Assembly (NCBI RefSeq): GCF_003590095.1 | Contig: NC_039488.1 | Location: 4,092,001 to 4,156,000 of the forward strand | Length of the DNA stretch: 64,000 bases | DNA from: Trichoplusia ni | Taxonomy: Eukaryota > Arthropoda > Insecta > Lepidoptera > Noctuidae | Direction: 5' to 3' | Part shown: one piece after another, positions 1 through 11,887 of the stretch | Layout of the letters: every line of letters begins with the position of its first letter | Numbering within the stretch: the first letter of the stretch is position 1 | Notes under the pieces: generated by a model | What the model was told of the DNA's origin: nothing | Databases searched by the model: none | Seen by the model: only the letters and a program-made list of their open reading frames with translations | Position numbers and translations under genes: made by a program

Positions 1-3000
1 ATTTACTAGCACGGAACATCAAAAAAACCTAATAATTCAATGGAGCAAACGAAGCATCTAATAAGTAATCAGCTGTTCGGATAAAAATCAAAATTCTTAT
101 ATCTCGACATAATTTATTTTACTATATTCACTCACATCATCCATCTCACTTTATGAGTGGAACTTTAACAATAGATCCCCATATAGAATATTAATGAAAG
201 AATAAAATACTACATCCATTATTATTACCCTTCTGACTTCTATCAGACTTACAGCGACATCTGTGTCATATTAATGAAACTAAAACGTTGTGAGGACGCG
301 ACGTTATAATCGAGAGGAAATTTTCCATCCTAGTATGAAACCACTATTGATAACTCTTTGCTTGAAACAACAGATGCCGCTACCTCCGACAATTGTGACA
401 AATATTAAAATAGCATTACAAAGGTAAATAAATCACTTCTTCAAGGTTTGATCGAGGTTGCTTAATACTAATGCATCCTCCTTGAACTACGGCTTAACTT
501 GCTGATTGTCCAAACATTCTACCGGGTTAATGCTAATGGTCCCGCCTTTTTATAGTGCGGTCGACCTAGACGGCGATAACCCCTATCAACATCGAACATT
601 AGACTTGTCTATCTACTCGCACACCGCCAGCTTGTAAACAGAATCTACGACGCGAGTACCTAAAACTATTAAGATGATAAGTTTAGTGGTTAACGGTGCA
701 TTTTATAGATGTACTAAGCCATACAAACGCATCAGGGATATACAATAAAGGATATAGAATAGAATCGGTCAATCGAAACATCAATTAGCTGTCATTCAAC
801 TTTTTTTTCGGGCTCGGACATTGCAATGTTAACAGCATAAACAGTTGCAGTGACAGTGTTGCATGCATCACCTTCATGGTTAACTTAGGAACCGGATTAT
901 TAACGTAGTCTCGTTATCCAAGTGAATGTATTGAGCTACTTAAATAAATCATTTAGATTTGGGTTAGGTCAATTAAAGAGATAATATCACTTCATTGACG
1001 ACATTCAGTGTAAAATTAGTTACAGTAGTGTGCATTCAATTTGATTATTTTTTACTAGTGTCCGAATCGAAGACTTCTCGTAGGTGAGAATTTTCCAAAC
1101 GGCAATTTATACTATAAATACCAAAAGTCGTTTCAGGTGGTCTAGTGGAGGAGCATATTCATGTATTTTAAATTGTTTCACACTCTAAAGAAGGGACAGT
1201 AGGGTCATGCCCTGAGTTGTGGAAGAAAGACGCCACTCTACGCCGTCTATTGCTTTGTTCCGCTTCCTCAGCTGTAGTAATATCACTTTAAGAGGTGGCG
1301 ATCCTCGAGGCCTCTTAATTGTAAAAGAAGATACCTCTTTGTAAGACTCCATGGCCCTTGGTAACAACAATAATCCATTGATCCAACATAATAGTATAAC
1401 AGAATAAGGTAGTACAGCTGTGGATACATGACATTGACAGCGCATTACTTGGTGAAGAGTGGAATCTTTTATTAACAATAGTAGTAATAGTAGTTCAGAA
1501 GGTAGTGGTAGGTCTCTTAGTAAATTATAATATTATTGTTTTCCTTCGGTTGAATCTAGCTGCGGTCTAATCGACCACTTAATTACCTATTAATAATCAT
1601 TTTTAATGACAGCATTTACTTTAAGCCGCGGCAAAACCTGTTTACACCCATCCTAAGTATTCGATGACCCTGGTGATAATAAACAATTGGTTGTTATAAT
1701 ATCCAAGTTAAAAATAAACTAGTCTATTGTATTGTATCAAAATTATTTTGAAGTACATAAGTACTTATTATAGATAATTGAGATTATATACTGTGTGCAT
1801 ACAAATACAAAATTATCTAATTTCTGGAAAAAGAAACAAAAACAAACAGTTACAAATGAATCCGATTTGTTCCATTTATTTATTAATTAGGTAATAATAT
1901 TACGTGTTCAGTTTCACAAGACAAAACATAAATTTTGCATTAATTGAGCACACGAGAAATTAAAAAAAAAGTAGGTTGACAAAAGAACGTGATAGCGGCC
2001 AAATGATTAGTCTAGTAACATTACCATATCTTACGCTACCCAAGAAGGTCAAATACTGTAAAGAGTTTTAAAAGAATCTAAATGAATCTAATTTCATCCA
2101 CTTTCCTGATATTTGAGTCGGGGCCGGGGTGTCGTTAACTATATTTTACAAGGTGCATGCAGAAAGGGCTCCTCCCTACCGCGTAGACGGTACCCGAGGG
2201 ACGAAGGGCTAATACTCCCACACCCGCCTAGAGTCGGTTGTACTCTGGCAGGATGAAAAAACTGTTGCCAGTAACTATTTACCTTTAATTTTCACTGTAA
2301 TCAAGTTTACCTGTCCCAATTTCATCACCTCCTGAATTTGTATCTAAACTCAATTTTATGAACAAGACTAGGCCAAGACTAATTACTATGGAGTGGCATG
2401 CTGAAAGTGAATGGGAGATACCGAGATACCGACATAGACAGTGTGATGTAAGAGTACGGATTGTAGGTAAATTAATTTCGTGTGTTCTGTCGCTGGTATT
2501 GTGTCAAGTTGATGAGACCTTGGGGTGTTACGTGGCGCTGTGTCGAGTGTTCCCCGACCGCGACCTGCCCCACCGATGTGATGGCTCATCGTCACACTTT
2601 GCGGGTCGTTGAACTATACCCATTTACAAAGCGGCTGTTTCCTGTCTGAGCCGGCAACCAAATTTATATCACGCATCTACGGACAGACTATCGTAAAAAT
2701 GTGCGGCTGGCTGTTTTACGACGTCACTACATTATCTATCGTTATATAACAACAGTTTTGTAACTAAGGTTCACCGAGTTTTTCTTTTACTTCCCATAAT
2801 TGAAAATATTTATAAATCGTTTCAGAAAACAAAATGGTATGAATCCTCCATTTGTATAAACCTCGTTAGCACGAAGGTATTTACAGTGCTATTGTGCTTA
2901 GTTCTAAAGACCTTTTTATTATTGCCTTTAATAATTGCGTTATAATGATTTACGTCCAACTATCTACAGCAATGCTAAAATAATACGTTTTCCTGCCCAC

Positions 3001-4574
3001 CATAATTATTAACGGCGCTTAGGATATTTTTTGTTTTTATTTTATGTCGCAGCTGTTTCGACATTTAACTCACATTGGTATTAAGGAACCCCCACCTCGT
3101 GCCGCCAGGAGTTTGACGGTTATTCACATCACGATCCCAAAGCCATCTTAAACCATTTTAAGTTCTTTATTGTTCTTATCTGTACTAATTAATATTATAA
3201 ACAGTTATTAGTAATTAGTGAATGGATTTTGAAAATTCTCTTGGTAACCTACAAGTTATTCCTTGCCAAGAAGTTTGAACGGGTTGGTTAGCATATTATA
3301 TGCATGCTATGCTAGTTTCATATATATTGCCAAATATTAACTAGTACTTTCTAAACTGGATGGTCAGAGACTACTTCTTTAGGCGCTATACGGGTTTAGA
3401 TATTCAGCAATGACTATCAATGCCTACTTAATATCATAAATGTGGATGTAAGTTTGTTTGTAACGGTTTCACGTGACAAATACTTAACCGATCATCATGT
3501 AAATTTGTGCACATGTTCTTGGAGGATTAGGCGTTACATAAGCATATTAGTAATCTGTAAAATGAGATTTACTATTTTATTTTATTTTATATCGTTTTAC
3601 TCAACTGAAAAAATAAATAGGATGATGGTGTTCAGTGATAGCCAATGCGGGCGGAGCCGTGGGCGGACCGCTAGTAAGAAAATGTATTCCAAAATCAGTA
3701 AAGCAGTTCAACGTCACAGACTTAAAACTTACATCTATAAGGAGATATATATAGCTACTATACACCTATGTAGCTATGGAATCATGGAATGACGGTTATA
3801 AAGATGATAATTGATAGTAAGATAAATGAATGTTTATTTATGCACAAATACATAACGTGTCTAAGATTGTTCTAGAACCGTACAATCATGTTGGCAGTGT
3901 ATAATTACTAGCCATGGTATTAGTGTTTTTAACATACCATGTATTGCGTAACGGTTAACGAGAAGGACCACACGTAGCGCAGAAACTAAGTGATCTTTGG
4001 CAAATCTACTATCAGTCTGGCCTTCTCTACGATTTTCTTTCTATTGTTTCTACTAAACATATTTTAGAGTCAGTTTTATTTTTCTCCAACTCTTATATTG
4101 AAGTGGAAGATGCCTTATGATTTATGCAGTTTCTATGGTAAGGAACTACCACCAACATTAGCTTATGTTCGGTTTGTAGAAAAAAAGCCGCGGCTTTAAC
4201 ACCACGAATGGCGGTGACAAATCTTTAGGCATGTTGCTAGTGAAGGGAAACAAAGATTTAGAATTTAAGAAGAATTTGTTTACTTTAAAATTTAACCCAG
4301 AATTTTTTTGCAATGAAGAAATCGGTTTGTTACTTACGAACTAATGTTTACCTTCAAAATACGTCTTAGATAGAATCCTTCCTACATTTTAATCAAAGTT
4401 TTAGTATTGAATACAGATAGAAGATACTTTGAATTACATTTCAAAGTGCACTGTTTTCTATGTGTCAATTTTAAACTGTCTATCTATCACGGTTCATGAG
4501 ATACAGCCTGGTGACAGTCGACTAGTCGGACGGACAGCGGAGTCTTTCTTAGTAATAGGGTGCCGTTTTCCTCC
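1..4574. other. Gene-poor AT-rich intergenic sequence
   Basis: No open frame longer than about 116 codons is present and none resembles a known protein or carries convincing splice signals. The sequence is AT-rich and looks like old, decayed intergenic DNA. A perfect 14-bp palindrome centred on CCGCGG lies at 4184-4197. Long-intron coding exons cannot be excluded without homology search. Confidence 0.6.
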
Positions 4575-5574
4575 NNNNNNNNNNNNNNNNNNNNNNNNNN
4601 NNNNNNNNNNNNNNNNNNNNNNNNNNNNNNNNNNNNNNNNNNNNNNNNNNNNNNNNNNNNNNNNNNNNNNNNNNNNNNNNNNNNNNNNNNNNNNNNNNNN
4701 NNNNNNNNNNNNNNNNNNNNNNNNNNNNNNNNNNNNNNNNNNNNNNNNNNNNNNNNNNNNNNNNNNNNNNNNNNNNNNNNNNNNNNNNNNNNNNNNNNNN
4801 NNNNNNNNNNNNNNNNNNNNNNNNNNNNNNNNNNNNNNNNNNNNNNNNNNNNNNNNNNNNNNNNNNNNNNNNNNNNNNNNNNNNNNNNNNNNNNNNNNNN
4901 NNNNNNNNNNNNNNNNNNNNNNNNNNNNNNNNNNNNNNNNNNNNNNNNNNNNNNNNNNNNNNNNNNNNNNNNNNNNNNNNNNNNNNNNNNNNNNNNNNNN
5001 NNNNNNNNNNNNNNNNNNNNNNNNNNNNNNNNNNNNNNNNNNNNNNNNNNNNNNNNNNNNNNNNNNNNNNNNNNNNNNNNNNNNNNNNNNNNNNNNNNNN
5101 NNNNNNNNNNNNNNNNNNNNNNNNNNNNNNNNNNNNNNNNNNNNNNNNNNNNNNNNNNNNNNNNNNNNNNNNNNNNNNNNNNNNNNNNNNNNNNNNNNNN
5201 NNNNNNNNNNNNNNNNNNNNNNNNNNNNNNNNNNNNNNNNNNNNNNNNNNNNNNNNNNNNNNNNNNNNNNNNNNNNNNNNNNNNNNNNNNNNNNNNNNNN
5301 NNNNNNNNNNNNNNNNNNNNNNNNNNNNNNNNNNNNNNNNNNNNNNNNNNNNNNNNNNNNNNNNNNNNNNNNNNNNNNNNNNNNNNNNNNNNNNNNNNNN
5401 NNNNNNNNNNNNNNNNNNNNNNNNNNNNNNNNNNNNNNNNNNNNNNNNNNNNNNNNNNNNNNNNNNNNNNNNNNNNNNNNNNNNNNNNNNNNNNNNNNNN
5501 NNNNNNNNNNNNNNNNNNNNNNNNNNNNNNNNNNNNNNNNNNNNNNNNNNNNNNNNNNNNNNNNNNNNNNNNNN
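4575..5574. other. Assembly gap of 1000 N
   Basis: The run of N is exactly 1000 long, the usual placeholder for a scaffold join of unknown size. Open frames that appear to cross it are artefacts. The order and distance of the flanks are therefore uncertain. Confidence 0.98.
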
Positions 5575-5624
5575 AAAATACTCCCGCTCTAAGGAATTGA
5601 ATCCTTGAGGTCGCTTCACCCACA

Positions 5625-5719
5625 TCCAAGTCACATGACTCAGGACAAGCATTCGTGGTTTACACAAATGCTTGTCCTACGCGGGATCCAACATGTAACC
5701 ACTTGTCTATCCGTGTCCT
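5625..5719 (-). repeat. Truncated tRNA-headed SINE, family B
   Basis: Read on the minus strand this begins like the heads of other copies (complement of the CTATCCGTG block) and continues into an inverted repeat at 5641-5677 (AGGACAAGCATT and AATGCTTGTCCT). The same hairpin occurs in copies at 29.1 and 52.9 kb. This copy is decayed and lies only 50 bp from the assembly gap. Confidence 0.6.
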
Positions 5720-8077
5720 ACCAAGGTTTCTTGGATACAGTCTGCAGAAATTGTAGAGAAGAGAGCATGCTCGCCGTGTAGAGCGATATCTCGCTTCCCC
5801 AACTGCAAAGATATTGAATCTGTAACTTTAAGAAGTTGTGGTGGAACTGATATAATTGTATGATCAAATATACACATAAGATGACGATGCCAAGTCCGAA
5901 CATTCTTAATTTGCGTGACAAACAATTATTATGTTGGCAAACAACTGAACTTAGCGCATCACATTGCAGCGCTCTCTTAAAATGGAGACTATTACGTCAT
6001 AGTACATCCATCAGCCAATCTATACAAATAGGTACCTATATAACTGAGTTTGTTGTTTAAATGTCATCGCGCCTCTGATAGCCTGATTTCAGGGAAAGGT
6101 GTTTTAATCGTGTTACAAGCCCTATCCCTCGCTATAGTAATCTGATTATAGCTACTTTGACACTAACAAAATGGAAAAATATATTACTAGTCGCGAGGAA
6201 AAATACAACTATTTATCGCAGAAAGCGCTCTCTTTATGATATAGGATACCAAGTCCCTATTACATGTATCCAATCCTTGCATTTCAATAGTACCATAAAG
6301 AAGAGTAATTATTGAAAAAATAACCGCTGTTGAAGTTTTTATTTTTTGTCATAGTTTTTTAAACACTTACCAAAAGGTATTTCATTTTTAATTCAATTAA
6401 TTCTCTCCCTGTGTTCCTTTATTATAAAGGCCGGCTTGTACAGATGCACTTGCGTACGCGACGATGCGCGTGGACAAAAAACGTGACGAAGCGATTAATT
6501 AAATTGTCACTATGCATAGTATATTCATGTATTCTATACTAGATAGTTACATGAAATTTATAGACGCATAAACACTAGAAGTTAGTATGTGATGCGGCAG
6601 TCATAGATATTGTGTTTAAATAGGGATTCTGAATCATCTACAGTTTTAACCAGCGCACCTAAATTGCAAATGGGAACTAGCAAAAGCTAATTAGTAAAAC
6701 GTCATGTTTGAAGAATCGTTATTTTGAAAATGTTACTTAATTACATACATTGGGTAAGTTTACTTGAATTATACAATGATATATCATTGTGAAGCTGTAG
6801 ATACTGCCTTTTTTGTTTATGTATTTCGCTCTCCTGATATTCTAAGTAAACTGCGCTAAATTACAAATTAACAGAAAAGATCTAATTATGAAGTAGATTT
6901 CTCTTTTACGACATTAACTATCCTCTATATTACTATAAGGTAAAACTCATAGTTAACGTGTTCGTTCATGAATATTCGTTAAACAAAAGCTACTGTTTCC
7001 CGAAGCTATAAATGAAGCGTCTACTTCTAACACATACATTTATAAGACTTCTCTGTGCTAAATCGTAAACATTTAATCACGTTTAATACTACAAATACCA
7101 AAGTTACGGGTCTCACAATAGTTATATTTTTAAAGTTCGCTTATAGTACATATACCTAGTGTTCACGAAAAAAGCACTTTTAATTTTTTTTGTTTCTGGT
7201 AGATTTCTGGACGCATATATTTAAGCCGACTCATAAAACTATTGTTCTTACACGTACACAACCGTAGAAGATTTTCTAATAATGTACTAAGATAATAGGC
7301 ACTCTTTGAGTATTATACGGTAAATTTCTATGATTTCATTCCATTAACTGCATCCTGTTCGCTTGGGACCACCCCCTACGAGCCCTGCGCCCCATCCCCA
7401 GCCCTCCAAACTAAATGGTCCGACTACACCACAGTACAGCTAACTGATATGACTGCCCTGAAGTACGCTATGACAACCCTCGAACCCTTTCTGACTTGTT
7501 GGTTGCGTATCTTGCATCTCACTTACAACTTGTAACGCCTAACGTCATAGGGGTCATTTCATATACTTAGTAGGTACGTAAAGTATCTTCATACATGCAT
7601 AGCATAGCTTACATTTCCGCAGGAATTTATGCACTCTGCGCCCAACGAGACGCCCTTTACTTTACATTGTTGGAGTTATACGAGATATGAACAGTGCCGA
7701 CGTAAGGACCACTGACACCCCGGGCGAAAATATTGTGGCGCCCACTTGAGGGAAGCAATATCAAGTGTTAGTTTTTTTGCTGATCCCAAGTAAAATTATA
7801 TTAAGAATTTCATCTTTCCTTTAGCGTTACGTTTGGCGGTGGAAGTAATCCACCTCTAGCGTAGAACACAGTTCTGAGGGTTTGCGCCAGGAGAGGCAAG
7901 AGACTCCAACTTCAGACTTTGGCGCCCCCCAGAATTTGTCGCCCTGGGCCATCGCCCCATCACGCCCCTAACGCCAGCACTGGATAAGAAAATACAAACA
8001 AAAACAAAACACACCTCTTTTTAGAAATGACACCTAAATTAAATCTTGTGACGCGGGGGGTTTCAAGAACATTCAAT
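5720..8077. other. Intergenic, nothing recognised
   Basis: AT-rich sequence with no supportable gene. A perfect 18-bp palindrome lies at 6773-6790. The stretch 7600-7970, with several GGCGCCC-type blocks, looks like a degraded mobile element but cannot be assigned. Confidence 0.5.
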
Positions 8078-8168
8078 TCAACACTTGTCCTCCGCGGGTA
8101 TCGAACTCGCAAAACGTCGGGCGCATAAGGTTGGCGTAAAGACCACGACCACTCGGCTATCCGTCCAG
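8078..8168 (-). repeat. SINE family B fragment
   Basis: On the minus strand there is a tRNA-like head (CTCGGCTATCCGT in complement) and a B-box-like block, followed by CTTGTCC as in other copies. It is diverged and lacks the tail. It is not a functional tRNA, because no cloverleaf can be drawn. Confidence 0.55.
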
Positions 8169-8954
8169 TCAAAAAATACCAAATTGCATAGTACACGTCA
8201 GAGTGGAAAGTTTTCTACCACGTTGAAAATCGATTGTAAATATTCGTATAAACAAATGACCTTTGTTTTTAATTCACAATATTCATTTAAGAATATTCAG
8301 TTTCTATTATGTAGGCCAATTACTTAAACAGCTCTGTTTAGTTACAATTCTGTCTTCCGTCATGCAGAGTGTATTCTAAATATACTAATTTTGGGCCCTA
8401 AAAATCCCAGGTTAAAGATTACTAATGTCAAGATCATTGACCACTTTTCCTGAGTCAGTGGGACCAATACCGAGTTTTTCCTGAGAAGACTCTCGCTGTT
8501 GTGAAAAAGAGACACTCTACGCTTGTAGTGCGCTGTCTCACCTCTACATCTGCAGCAATCTTGCTGAAATGTTTTGGTAGGGCCACAGATGTGCTTTGTG
8601 AACTTAGTAAAAATCTTGTTATGATTAAATACTTCATGCAATATACGAGACTAAATAGTGAATTACAAGGATACGTACATTTTTAGCTACAAATAATTAA
8701 ACGTTTGTTTCCAACTGTATTGACGTTCCATTCTTGCTCGTGTAGTATATTCCAATATCAAATGGTAGCAGAATTGCGAAAAGTCGGAGCAAGGTCGCCG
8801 GCTTACCACGCGTCACCCGGGCGACTGGGAGCACGGGCCAAGGGCGCTGTGGACTCACCTACCAGTTACTGTACTCGCGTTCTTTTTTTTTTTACTAAAG
8901 CTTTATTAAAAGACATCAAGCGGAAATATGAAAACAACATCAAATTAAATTATC

Positions 8955-9018
8955 ACACAAACGTCTTGTTTTAAAATGCAGTAAGCGATAACTGCATTCT
9001 GAAACAAGACATTTGAGT
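8955..9018. other. Long imperfect hairpin, pre-miRNA-like
   Basis: Arms 8963-8982 and 8991-9010 are 20 nt each and pair with one G:U wobble and one mismatch across an 8-nt loop. Pairing extends about eight more bases outward with two mismatches. Size and bulged pairing fit a small-RNA precursor, but a decayed palindromic MITE would look the same. No flanking gene helps decide. Confidence 0.4.
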
Positions 9019-9767
9019 TTTGTCCCCACAAAAGTTTGAAACCCGTTTAAAATATATAAAGTGAAAATATAATGAGTTATCATAGTAGCGTGTGATAGCA
9101 CTCGCCGGGTGACGGTTGCTCGGCAACGGCGCGGTTTGCCCAGCCACTCCAGCAGCCCTCCCCAGCCGGCTGCATCCATCGATTTCAATTCCCCACGACC
9201 AGACTGTGGGCGTTACGACAAAACCAGTACAACGAATGTCAACCTTAATGGACAAACGATAGGGATCACATCACGTTGCCTATAACAGTATCCTACTACC
9301 GTTTGTTATACGCGGGTACCTGTTGAACGAAACTCTGTTTTCTGCTGTCGGTATATAGATCATTTTCCGTAAATTCAAAGTTCAGATCAACAATGTTGTT
9401 TTATTAGTAATCCTATGAATGTAGATAGATTGGTGCAACAATGTTGTCAATACAATGTGTACCTACGTGGTAAAAAGTTGTGTAATTTTCTAGTTTTTTC
9501 CAAGTTTAATGAGACATTGTTGCGTAATGGAAATTTTACGTTTTAAACTAAGATATCTTTGTTTGTTTACTGTATCCCTACCTACATCCTTTTCAGGTAC
9601 CTCTACACAAATAGGTTACATATCAGATCTCACTTGCCTAGCTAGTTTCATTATAAATTTTCCACGAACGACTACCGTCTGACCTTTAGAACCTTTACAA
9701 GTTGCGAAGGTATAGTTACATCTAGGTACTGAACGTTGCTGTAAATAGCAAGATACACCTTATGCCT

Positions 9768-9880
9768 CTTATCTATACTAAAATATTAACTGAAGTGTTT
9801 GTATCTTTGTTTGATCGGGCTAAGCTTAAGAACTAAGGGTCCGATTTGTAAAACTTTTCAGTGTTAGATTTCCCATTTAA
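9768..9880 (-). repeat. Fragment of dispersed repeat family C
   Basis: It begins ATCTATACTAA and continues with a GTTTGTTTGATC block, a 'taagaactaagggtccgat' block and CAGTGTTAGAT. This is the reverse complement, with divergence, of the element at 14142-14400. Such elements are very common in moth genomes, and their exact class is uncertain to me. Confidence 0.6.
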
Positions 9881-10633
9881 GTATTGAGGAATTTATATCA
9901 TCACGCTGTAATTAAAAGTAGCAGCAATTCGATATGTAATAAAAACGAAAAGATGCGTTTTCTATCTGTAATATCATTAATATCCTATAGATAGTTCAAA
10001 CAAATCCTAACTTACAGTTTTCATACTGCAAAAGTTTGGCTAAATGGATGTGTGGAACGGATTGAACGAAACCTCGGTACACAGATAGTTTATAGCCAGG
10101 ATGAACACATAGGATAGTTTTTATGCCTATTTTATATTCCCGTGGGATCATTTCCGATTTGTATCCGGCGGGCCCGCTCACAACAGCTAGTCTATGTAAC
10201 ATAAAATTAATAAACCCAGGTTGGAACCTATCTGGCATTCTGCCGCCAACAATTTAACCCTTAGTTGTGTAGTAATTTAAGTGAAGTTTTAATTTCAAAA
10301 ATATTTTGATATTTATCATTAAACATCTGAGTAGCAAACGAATTTCGAAATCTATAATTATTCGTATTAATGTTCCATAATTCAATGATTGTTGTAAACA
10401 GCAATCATAATTTAAAAAAAATATTACATTGCAAATAATACAATGAGAAAGCATAATCAAAAGGATTTGACTCATTTAATAATGATTGACTAATTTTGTA
10501 AAAATATTTAACTTCGTCACCATTACGCATTGACTGTAACTGTTTTTTTCATTAATTAAATTTGTTATGAACTTCGTTTATTAAAATATTTTTTATACAG
10601 TCTATCCCAGAAATCAATAATCGAGTCGAAAGC

Positions 10634-10998
10634 AGTTCCCCAATTCAACTATTTAGAATGGCCGATGAATTGATGAAAATTGGATTAAATTGGCACTGTT
10701 ACTATTGGAACTTCAGTACGGGAGGAACACTCTCTCTCAATGAAACGAATTTCCAATTATTGTGCTGGCAAAGTGCTTAAGAGAACAGGAAAAACGGATC
10801 TTTCGGTTAACATGATTTTTCGTCATATGCTAGCAACAACTTGATATTTTTTCTTAAATAATTAAAAAATGGACCTATATTAGTCTACTGGGTGATTCAG
10901 GCTCATTAGTGATAAAAACAGCGATTCATAAACAGTTTCAAATTTAATCCAATTGCCATTCATTCATCGGCTATTGTAAGTAGCAGAATTGGGGCCCC
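10634..10998. mobile_element. MITE family G, copy 1
   Basis: Terminal inverted repeats: the left end reads CCCCAATTC...ATGGCCGATGAAT, and the right end is its complement finishing ATTGGGGCCCC. Internal blocks (TTAAATT, CAGTACGGG, TTCCAATTATTGTG) recur in the copies at 20007, 34694 and 37451. There is no coding capacity, so it is a non-autonomous DNA element. This copy carries extra internal sequence compared with the others. Confidence 0.75.
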
Positions 10999-11652
10999 GG
11001 TGGTAGAAAAGTTCGTTATAGTTATGATTCTCTGAAAACAAATCCAAACGACGACGATTATACAACGGCGAGATAAACTCACAAACTTTACCTGTTCTTA
11101 TCAGTACAGATGTAAGAGCAGTTTTTACGTGCATTAGCTGCATCGTAAAGAGAGAAATGTTTCATCCTATTAACCTTGTTACGGCTTCACAGATAGCATT
11201 AGACGATTAGGTACATTCTCACGCACTGCTATGATTCCTGTACCTCACATGTTTCACGCGTGATTCAAAGTCACCTGGCCTCCTAGACAAGTGACATCTT
11301 TACCTCTCTTAGCGATAAACCATGGCCCGTATTTAACGGACGTGTCAAAGTCATGATACTTGTCGAAAAGAATGATATCCTCATACTACATTTAATATTT
11401 TCTCTTCAGCGGTGAGACATCATCGAAGTGGGAATAACACTATTCCGATAAGTTTTCTTTTTAAAAGCCTAATATATCTAATCTAACGAACTATAAATGT
11501 AGGAGCACACATCCGCAGCGCAGCTTATAGCGTGCTAAATGTATTTAAGGAGGCTCATCTCTTTCTTACCTTAACTGGCTGGCTGGAGTGCCATAAACTC
11601 GGGAGTGAAATATTCTATTTAGGTAATAAAGAAATAAAAACATTAATCCAAA
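10999..11652. other. Intergenic, nothing recognised
   Basis: AT-rich sequence between a MITE and a SINE. I see no gene, no RNA gene and no clear repeat. Confidence 0.5.
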
Positions 11653-11887
11653 GACCTCCGTGGTCGAGTGGCGTACGCACCAGTTTCAAGGTGTCGCTAG
11701 CTCTGAGGTCCCGGGATTGATCCCCGGTCGGGTCAATGTAAAAATTAGAATTTCTACATTGTCTCGGGTCTGGGTGTTTGTAACACCTTCGTTGTATCTG
11801 AATTCCATAACACAAGTGCTTTAGCAACTTACTTTGAGTTCAGAACAATGTATATGATGTTGTCCGCATTTAATTATAAAAAAAAAG
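11653..11887 (+). mobile_element. tRNA-headed SINE, family A, copy 1
   Basis: The head GACCTCCGTGGTCGAGTGG resembles a pol III A box, and a B-box-like GGATTGATCCC follows about 60 nt on. The body matches the copy at 50777 nearly base for base and ends in an A-rich run. One B-box base differs from the other copy (ATTG against TTCG). It is a retroposon, not a tRNA gene. Confidence 0.85.

Larger units (their letters stand above)
8169..11652. other. Intergenic with small GC-rich patches, hairpin and MITE
   Basis: No gene is supportable. Two short GC-rich patches (about 8770-8870 and 9095-9175) carry inverted versions of a CGTCACCCG-type block about 290 bp apart. A long imperfect hairpin lies at about 8953-9018, two copies of the 11-bp palindrome CAACAATGTTG at 9388-9398 and 9436-9446, and a repeat fragment at 9768-9880. 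A family-G MITE occupies 10634-10998. Confidence 0.5.

Noticed and set aside
4429..5667. Long open frames on both strands near 4.4-5.7 kb
   Set aside because: They exist only because the 1000-N gap contains no stop codons.
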